64,000 bases of DNA from Metaphire vulgaris (taxonomy: Eukaryota > Annelida > Clitellata > Crassiclitellata > Megascolecidae). Positions within the stretch are counted from its first letter, which is position 1. Every line of letters begins with the position of its first letter. The notes under the pieces were generated by a model that saw only the letters and a list, made by a program, of their open reading frames with translations, did not search any database and was not told the origin of the DNA. A program made the translations under genes and the position numbers. Shown in pieces: positions 57,700-64,000 of the stretch. The stretch spans positions 23,034,782 to 23,098,781 of the forward strand of contig CM030832.1 of assembly GCA_018105865.1 (NCBI GenBank), given 5' to 3'.

Positions 57700-58255
57700 C
57701 TCACCAAATGGTGAAGTGTTAAAGAGTTCGTTTCCAGCGTATTTCCAATGACACAAATGACGACAACAGGAAAAGGTGAGAACTCATGTTCTTTACCCGG
57801 TTGCACCCTGCGTCAACTGTTCTGACGACGACCCCCAGACAACGGTACCGTTCATTCATTCCGTAGAATCTAACAAGCCAATAGCGAATGTAATGACACC
57901 ATTGTTATGACCGAATGTAGTCATTAAGTGATTCAATTAGGAAGACTAGTTTAACGGTTTCTTCAAGTAATATAAATAAGTCAGCCACCCCACTCGAAAT
58001 AATTATAAATCCCTGTTCCGTGAGCATATATTGCACACAATTGCAAGGAGAGTGTTCAGGCCCGAAGTCTCGGCGGCTGTACAAAGACGTCATGTTTAGG
58101 GCTTAGTCATGTACTGGTGATCACTTCGAGTGTCGAGTTTGACTAACTGTGTTGTTAGGCCTGCGCCCGTTTGTTCCGTGCGCTGGTTCTCGCTGTTTTC
58201 CCCGGCTATGAGCTGTCATGATACAGGCCCACGACAAGCAGCTATCAAGCACTCG
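57700..58255. other. Upstream flank of the IL-17-like gene, no gene recognised
   Basis: Non-coding; presumably contains its regulatory DNA. No motif could be named. Confidence 0.4.
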
Positions 58256-58261
58256 AATCCA

Positions 58262-58265
58262 GAGG

Positions 58266-58299
<34 letters not shown>

Positions 58300-58322
58300 T
58301 ATATATATAGAGAGAGAGGAGA
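58262..58322. repeat. (GA)n-rich simple repeat
   Basis: GAGAGAAAGAGAGAG with a short TATATATA interruption. Confidence 0.9.
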
Positions 58323-59109
58323 GAACAAATGGCAGGACTGGCGGGCGTAGTTTCCCTCTGAAATACGTACGCAGGAGCGACCGAATAGGCGTCCACAGTC
58401 TATCTATCATAAGGTGTTAACTTTTGCGCAGTTTAACATTGCGTTCATTTTAGATTATATGGGTTATAGCAGCAGTTCCCAAACTGTGGTCCGCGGACCG
58501 AAGGGATCCGTGGAGAATATGGCGGGGGTTCGCGAGAACCTTCCGAAATATTCAGCAATACTTCATAGTTTTAGCATTAACAGTCTGTGTACTCAAATTA
58601 ATGTGTGGCATCAGTAACACCAATTAACATAAATCATAAGCTAACTATGCTAGAATTACATAGCCTAATAATATCTAGATATATACTAACGTCGTCAGCC
58701 GGAGTATTTCACGTTACAGAATACTAAAACCTCTTTTTGAACTTGGAGAAGAAATGTTAGTAGGCCCCTATTTCTGACAGAATATAATGACGACCTTGCT
58801 TAATTTGTGATTGATCAGATTTGGCTGGACAAATTTGCCTAATAGACCATCTAGTATAAGCTTTTATATTCAATCTACTCAATGAACTGAACTTGTCACT
58901 GCAGGGAAGAGATTCAAATCTTGAGAAGTCATGACAAGATAACATCAAAAGGAGCTCCATTTATGGAAAGCTAGAATAAGCATCAGAGTTTTAGGCATGC
59001 TTCTAAACTTGGATGATTCCATCAGTAACAGTTTGAATACACAACTTATGTATCCATGAGTGGAGTTGGAAAATAAATAGATAAATACAAATACAAATCG
59101 TTAAACAAT

Positions 59110-59480
59110 GTTGATGTTATAATATGCGACGTCAGACAACATTTGGAATCGTTGGCTGAACATTTTGATGAATATTTCTTGAATGATAATATTGAGAATT
59201 TTGTTTGAGTCCGCAGTCCGTTTGAAGTTGAAATGACTGACCTTGCTGGACAAGAACAGGAGAAATTAGCTAATCTTTCATGTGATCCTATTTTTAAAAA
59301 TCGGTTAAAGCAAAAATCACTTTCATCTATTTGGCTGAGTGTAGCTTTTGAGTTACCGTTATTTTCTTATAAGGCAGTCACGATTTTGTTGCCTTTCACG
59401 ACAACATATGTGTGCCAATTGTGTGAGACATCATTTTCAACACTTACGTGTACCATACAATATGAAAACGAGGTATAGAT
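59110..59480 (+). pseudogene. hAT transposase remnant
   Basis: The longest open piece (59233-59478, 81 codons) ends LLPFTTTYVCQLCETSFST, the conserved LLPF-TTY-C-E-x-FS block of hAT transposases. The rest is broken. Confidence 0.7.
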
Positions 59481-59497
59481 CCAGACTAGTCGTTGAA

Positions 59498-59590
59498 AGT
59501 AAGTAAGTAAAATCTCGTTGATTTCTATAGCGCTTTCAAATGCAGCGCCGCAGTAGCTACATATTCCTAGGCGCTTAATGTGTGAAAGTG
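59498..59590 (-). repeat. SINE-like or LINE-tail repeat, third copy
   Basis: (GTAA)n, then AATCTCGTTGATTTCTATAG and a GGCGCTTAATG block, inside the hAT element. Confidence 0.65.
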
Positions 59591-60347
59591 TATGTGCTTG
59601 TCAAAAATGCAACCACGGACTATTGACAGTTTGTGCAAAACAAAGTAAGCACATCCATAACATTAATATTAATTATATTTGACTCAATTTTAGATAATTT
59701 GACAAAGTAGCTGATTCTGGAAAGACGTGTCCAATCTATCAGTAAATTAACTATATTTATTCAGTGTTTAGGCCTAATTGTATATTATGATTGTCTGCAT
59801 AGGAAGTCGCCATAGGGCTAGAGCTGTTAGCCAACTGGTGTTGTGGGAATAGTTTACTCGTTACTGTAATTAAATATTAACTGTGACATTTACTTGTTAA
59901 ATAATGTGGTCCGCGAGCTAAGCTTATAACAAAATTGAGGTCCGCGATCAAAAAGTTTGGAAACCTCTGGGTTATAGAATATGCGATAAATGGGCATTCA
60001 TAAGACATTGAGCGAAGAAATAGTTTCCGACGAACATCACTGGACTAAATAATAATGTCCCCGTCGACATACTTGGAACAAGCCTATCTGACTATAGGCC
60101 TATACACTCAAAAAGCCTATCCCTCATAGACAAGCTGAATAGGTCTATCCTTTTAGGCCTGTTGAGTGTTCGAGAAGGAGAGGCAAAAACCCAGTCGATA
60201 TACGACGGGATGCCACTGACAATAGTCGCCTTCTATTTATAGTAAATGTAGTAAAGTTATTTCTCCTGTCTACCGGCAGACTCGGACAGACTGCGGACAA
60301 GGATCATAGAATGTATAACTAAGCTCGAATCATGGTTGACATCTAAC

Positions 60348-60536
60348 CAGTGGAGTCGCCAGAAATTTAGGGTTGGGGCAAAAGGGGACTGGGGTGTCAG
60401 ATTCCTTACCCCACCCCACACACTCCCTTCACAAAAAAACTTTCTCATCGAATTTGCGTGAATCTGGTAGGCGGTCTTGGGTCAGGTTGGTGGGGAGTTG
60501 CCCCATTTGCCCCCCTCCTCCGTGGCGACGCTAATG
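60348..60536. mobile_element. hAT-type MITE in a CR1-like remnant
   Basis: The left end is CAGTGGAGTCGCCAGA and the right end is the diverged CGTGGCGACGCTAATG. The 8-bp duplication CATCTAAC (60340-60347 and 60537-60544) is perfect. Confidence 0.75.
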
Positions 60537-60539
60537 CAT

Positions 60540-61110
60540 CTAACCGCCTATCGCTCAATTCAGGGAAAACTGAGTTCCTCTGGCTAAGCTCCCCGAGAAG
60601 GAAGACCCAAATAAAGAGGACACCGTTTGAAATAGAGGACGCTGTCATTGCTCCGTCTACCACTGTACGCCTGTTTGGCGTTATTTTTGAAGAGGTAGCT
60701 TACTGTCGTTCACGGATCATATAAACAGCGTGACACGTGTCTGCTATTATCAGTTGCGCAGAATCAGAAGTAGGCCTATTAGGCGATATACCTGTACTGC
60801 ATATACTGACGGGCGTTGTGATACGACTGATTCAGGCGCATGTTTTATCTAGAGGTGACCAAGGCAATGGACCTCCCCGGCCTTCCCGAAAGCCAGCTAC
60901 AAGCGATGCCTGATTACATATCGGGCCCTGAACGTCACCACCTGTCCGTATTACATATCAGCACTTGTACGCATGGCAACGACGAGTGATAGACGCGCGA
61001 AACTTCGATCCAGTAGTCGAACATTGTTGATCGTCCCTCCGCCTTCAAAGACTGCCGTGTTCCGTGACATATCAGTCACGCGGGGAAATCCAGCCAGGGC
61101 CATCTTTAGA
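60540..61110 (+). mobile_element. CR1-like LINE C-terminal remnant
   Basis: NRLSLNSGKTEFLWLSSPRR and TTVRLFGVIFEE precede a gap. Then a YKRCLITYRALN-like block, KLRSSSRTLLIVPPPSKTAV and FRDISVTRGNPA appear in another frame. This is CR1-like thumb and C-terminal sequence with deletions. Confidence 0.7.
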
Positions 61111-61172
61111 TTTTTGGACGTCCTAGTCAGATTTGAATTTTCTCCCATTCACACACGGACGTCTGTAGTCTG

Positions 61173-61692
61173 CAGTGATGGGCAACTAGTTAACTAATTA
61201 GTTACTAACTAAAAGTTTAACTAATTTTTTAGTTATCTTCATAATTTAATTAAATATAAATAGTTTAGTTAAAATGCTAGTTTAACTGAAAATGTTTAGT
61301 TAATAACTAAGACTTTTTAGTTGGTGTTCCGAATTCTCAAAAACAGTCCCTTTTCAATCTATTCTTTTCTTGGTCATTGTTTCCAAACAAACTTGACAAA
61401 CTTGTGCTCCTGCAGTCTAGACTAAGACTTGAATATTAAATAGACAATAATTATTGATTTCAATGGTTCATTGACTGATATGTTCATGTTGCGAGCATCG
61501 TCTATGTTTTCATGAACACATGCCTGATACCTAGGAAATGGTTTAAAATTAGTTGCAAAAAGTGTAACTATAGTTTTTTTGTTTAGTTAACTATTTTAGA
61601 AAGTTAGTTTGCAACTAAAAGTTTAAATACTTATTTCTAGTTTAAATTTAGTTATAATTTAACTAATGTTTTTAGTTAGTTGCCTATCACTG
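61173..61692. mobile_element. hAT-type element with TTAGTTAACTAA-rich interior
   Basis: The ends are CAGTGATGGGCAACTAG and TAGTTGCCTATCACTG, with a perfect 8-bp duplication GTAGTCTG (61165-61172 and 61693-61700). The subterminal regions are full of TTAGTTA/TAACTAA words on both strands. Confidence 0.85.
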
Positions 61693-62148
61693 GTAGTCTG
61701 TAGTCTGTTACGGTATCGGTGCATCTGCCAAACGCTAATACGTATGCCTACCGTAAGACGATATTTCACATAACAAATAGCAAGTCTGTTAAAATATGAA
61801 AGTACCCTCTAAAATTTGTCTATGTGTTATGGCTAACAAGATTAGAATTACGACAACAACAGTGCTCATGTCAGTGACGTCATGCAGCTCGCTATTATTT
61901 ATACCAAGAATAGCAAAGCAAAGAAAGTAATATTAAATTATATTTATTCGTTCATTATTCTATCAAAAAACGAGCCTCAATAAAGATTTTTTGTCCTCTT
62001 TTTATTTCGCCCCTAAAAAAATTTCACCCTAGGCAGTGCCTAAACTGATTAAGCCTTAAGCTGGTCCTGAATCCAGCCCTGTGGAACTCGCTGCCGAACA
62101 ATGCGATTAATGCGAATTCCGTTGGCTGCTTCGAGAAATTCCTAAAAC

Positions 62149-62627
62149 CAGTGATGTTAATCCTTGTCCTGGTCCTTGTCCTTAAGGACTCCTTAAGGAC
62201 CAATTTGAAGTCCTTGTCCTTGTCCTCGTCCTTGGGGAGTCAGTCCTCGTCCTTATCCTCGTCCTTGGGGGTTCGGTCCTCGTCCTTATCCTCGTCCTTG
62301 CAGATTGGTCCTTGTCCTGGTCCTTGTAACTTAGTCCTTGAAAAGTCCTTATAAGGACCAAATTATTTGTATACCATTTTCAATTGTACTGATAATTATG
62401 TTCCAAGGTAAGAGTAGTATGTGGATTTATATTTTGGCTACATACTTGCGTTGAGTTACTCTAAATGTTTAGTCATTGTTTCCTTTATAATACAAGTTGA
62501 TTCTTTAGCAGAATTCTTTGTTTCCCTGCGACGTCGGCTCCAGTTGAACGAGTGTTTTCGCAAATTGGTCTCATAATTAGACCTCACCGTGTGTGCATGA
62601 CTGATCAGCTGCTGGAAACACTTTTTC

Positions 62628-62687
<60 letters not shown>

Positions 62688-63082
62688 ACTTGACAATTTA
62701 TTAAGCGCAGTGACATAGCTAGGTGGCTAAAGTCAAAGGCGCATTTGAAATGCAGCATTGCTGTTGACTACATTATGTGTTTTTTTAAATTTTGCTTTTC
62801 TAGTTTTGTGATTCGAATTGAAATTGTGTTTGGTTTTTTCCTATCCAACTTTTTTGTCTGAGAGGTTGGTCCTTGTCCTTGATCCTTGTCCTTGGGGGTC
62901 AGTCCTTGTGGTCCTTGTGCTTGCGGGGTAAGTCCTAGTCCTTGTCCTCGTCCTTGGAGGGTCGGTCCTTGTCCTTATCCTCGTCCTTGGGGGTTCGGTC
63001 CTTGTCCTTATCCTCGTTTTTGGGGAGTCGGTCCTTGTCCTTATCCTCGTCCTTGGGGGGTTGGTCCTTGTTAACATCACTG
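62149..63082 (+). mobile_element. hAT element with GTCCTT arrays and a transposase C-terminal remnant
   Basis: The ends are CAGTGATGTTAA and TTAACATCACTG, perfectly inverted over 12 bp, with an 8-bp duplication CCTAAAAC (62141-62148 and 63083-63090). Both subterminal regions (62157-62350 and 62865-63070) carry arrays of GTCCTTGTCCTTG/GTCCTCGTCC in the same orientation. Near 62525-62630 a hATC dimerisation block is readable (PATSAPVERVFSQIGL, then PHRVCMTDQLLETLF). An ATT microsatellite and a LINE tail lie inside. Confidence 0.85.
62633..62687. repeat. (ATT)n microsatellite
   Basis: A pure ATT run inside the hAT element, followed by a GACAATTTATTAAGCGCAG tail on the minus strand. Confidence 0.9.
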
Positions 63083-63214
63083 CCTAAAACACACTTATTT
63101 AACAAATCTTACAAGTGATTCATATGTAAAGCGCTCTTGACTTTAGCCCCAGCTAAGTTACTGCGCTATATAAATTGTCGTAAATAATAATAATAGTAAT
63201 AATAATAATAAAGT

Positions 63215-63262
63215 ATGTATGTATGTAGGGTATCGTAAATTTCTATAGCGCTTTGCCTCATC
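63215..63262 (-). repeat. SINE-like or LINE-tail fragment
   Basis: (GTAT)n, then TATCGTAAATTTCTATAGCG and CTTTGCC. Confidence 0.5.
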
Positions 63263-63399
63263 TTACACACAGAAATAATTCCATTAGCGTTTCGAGATTA
63301 GCACAGTTGAAACGTACAATTCATGATTCTTACAAGTCGCAGCAAATTTAACTCTGTTAAATAGTTTTCTGTGGAATATGTAAGCCATGTTCGACCATT

Positions 63400-63690
63400 T
63401 CGTGGACGGTGCAAGAATGATCCTGACAAGTTTTGCTACATTTGTGATTGTTTTACAGCACCAGAACAAAGGAGAGATGTCTGAATTTGTGTATAAAGCT
63501 AATCATGCATATTTCCGAGCTAAATTGAGTGACCAGGAAAAAACTTGGGAACCAAATAAATTGTGCAGGACATGTGCCGAAAACCTCAGGCAGTGGACTA
63601 AAGGTCAGAGAAAAGTCTTAGCTTTGGAGTTCCAATGGTGACGCGAGAGCCTCGAAACCATGTTGATGACTGCTACTTCTGTCTGGTAGG
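63400..63690 (+). pseudogene. Fragment of a Cys-rich uncharacterised protein, frameshifted
   Basis: Two frames together show paired cysteines (a CKNDPDKFCYIC stretch in one frame, then KLCRTCAENLRQWTKGQRK, then a DDCYFC stretch after another shift), with SDQEKTWEPNKLC between them. The pattern recalls multi-copy, transposon-associated Cys-rich proteins of invertebrates. It could be a broken exon or repeat-derived. Function unknown. Confidence 0.4.
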
Positions 63691-63699
63691 CCTAAATGG

Positions 63700-63802
63700 T
63701 TCTAGGACTATTGACCACAGGACGATTGACCATAGGACGATTGACCACTGGACGATTGACCACAGCGGACTTTTGACCACTGGACGATTGACCACAGCCG
63801 TG
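63700..63802. repeat. Tandem array of a 15-bp unit (TTGACCACTGGACGA)
   Basis: About six degenerate units in a row. The unit length and the core TTRAYCAC...GAC resemble the array at 44258-44525. Confidence 0.75.
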
Positions 63803-63860
63803 GGTATCAGGCTTAGCACGCTGTCTGCTGCATGCATGCATGCACGCATACAAAAAAAGG

Positions 63861-63898
63861 ACCCAAATGCTGGGAATGATGAAAAGGACAATAGTGAG

Positions 63899-63902
<4 letters not shown>
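63861..63902 (+). mobile_element. Short LINE fragment
   Basis: Nearly identical to about 40 bp of the LINE at 9560-10444 (GGGAATGATGAAAAGGACAA), cut on both sides and running into (TA)n. Confidence 0.65.

Positions 63903-63971
<69 letters not shown>
63902..63971. repeat. (TA)n microsatellite
   Basis: A TA run with one interruption, reaching nearly to the window end. Confidence 0.95.
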
Positions 63972-63974
<3 letters not shown>

Positions 63975-64000
63975 ATTTTTATATATACATATATATACAT

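Larger units (their letters stand above)
58470..59969 (+). mobile_element. hAT element with decayed transposase, 1.5 kb
   Basis: The ends are CAGCAGTTCCCAAACTGTGG and AAAAGTTTGGAAACCTCTG, with a perfect 8-bp duplication GGTTATAG (58462-58469 and 59970-59977). The inside reads LNELNLSLQGRDSN, VRQHLESLAEHFDEYF, SSIWLSVAFELPLFS and LLPFTTTYVCQLCETSFSTL, the C-terminal part of hAT transposases of the SCAND3/ZBED type, with several stops. A SINE-like tail has inserted at 59498. Confidence 0.85.
62050..63190 (+). mobile_element. CR1-like LINE 3' end split by a hAT element
   Basis: NPALWNSLPNNAINANSVGC at 62075-62140 continues after the insertion as the 3' UTR from 63091, ending GCGCTATATAAATTGTCG and an AAT-type run. 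It is related to the copy at 2967. Confidence 0.75.

Overview
This is a eukaryotic, almost certainly metazoan, window, and most likely from an echinoderm or a close deuterostome relative. The evidence is interrupted genes with GT-AG introns, dense transposon debris, long TA, TG and ATT microsatellites, an IL-17-like cytokine, an immunoglobulin receptor with ITIM tyrosine motifs, and a Ty3/gypsy element of the deuterostome-associated Gmr1 type (integrase before reverse transcriptase). The 8-mer TAGGCCTA is also strikingly frequent. No bacterial-style operon, rRNA or tRNA gene was seen.

Layout. 1-4.2 kb: repeats, including a 5'-truncated REL-endonuclease LINE, MITEs and LINE tails. 4.3-39.2 kb: one + strand gene for a transmembrane Ig-superfamily receptor in eight exons (signal peptide, five Ig-like domains, transmembrane segment, tyrosine-rich tail). 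All its introns are phase 1 and the coding sum is divisible by three. Its introns are packed with mobile elements: a full-length REL-endonuclease LINE in intron 1, and in intron 4 a young 7.0 kb Gmr1-like LTR retrotransposon (+) and a 2.9 kb gag-only LTR element (-). 39.3-42.4 kb: a MITE and a decayed LINE. 43-52 kb: a - strand locus for a small secreted four-cysteine peptide (three exons, about 61 aa) with a decayed tandem copy of its promoter and signal exon. 52-56.5 kb: repeats. 56.7-57.6 kb: a two-exon - strand IL-17-like gene. 57.7-64 kb: hAT elements nested in CR1-like LINE remnants, tandem arrays and a Cys-rich protein fragment.

Three host genes of probable immune character (inhibitory Ig receptor, IL-17-like cytokine, Cys-rich secreted peptide) therefore lie within 53 kb. 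The rest is layered mobile DNA whose nesting can be read from target-site duplications. The most unusual signals are an array of short hairpins in the Gmr1-like leader, elements whose ends are built of inverted arrays of 15-bp units, a 3'-terminal stem-loop shared by three LINE copies lying in (TA)n, and a duplicated ITIM module with a frameshift that hides an ITAM-like tail.

All calls are by eye. Exon joins are inferred from splice sites and phase, not from transcripts.
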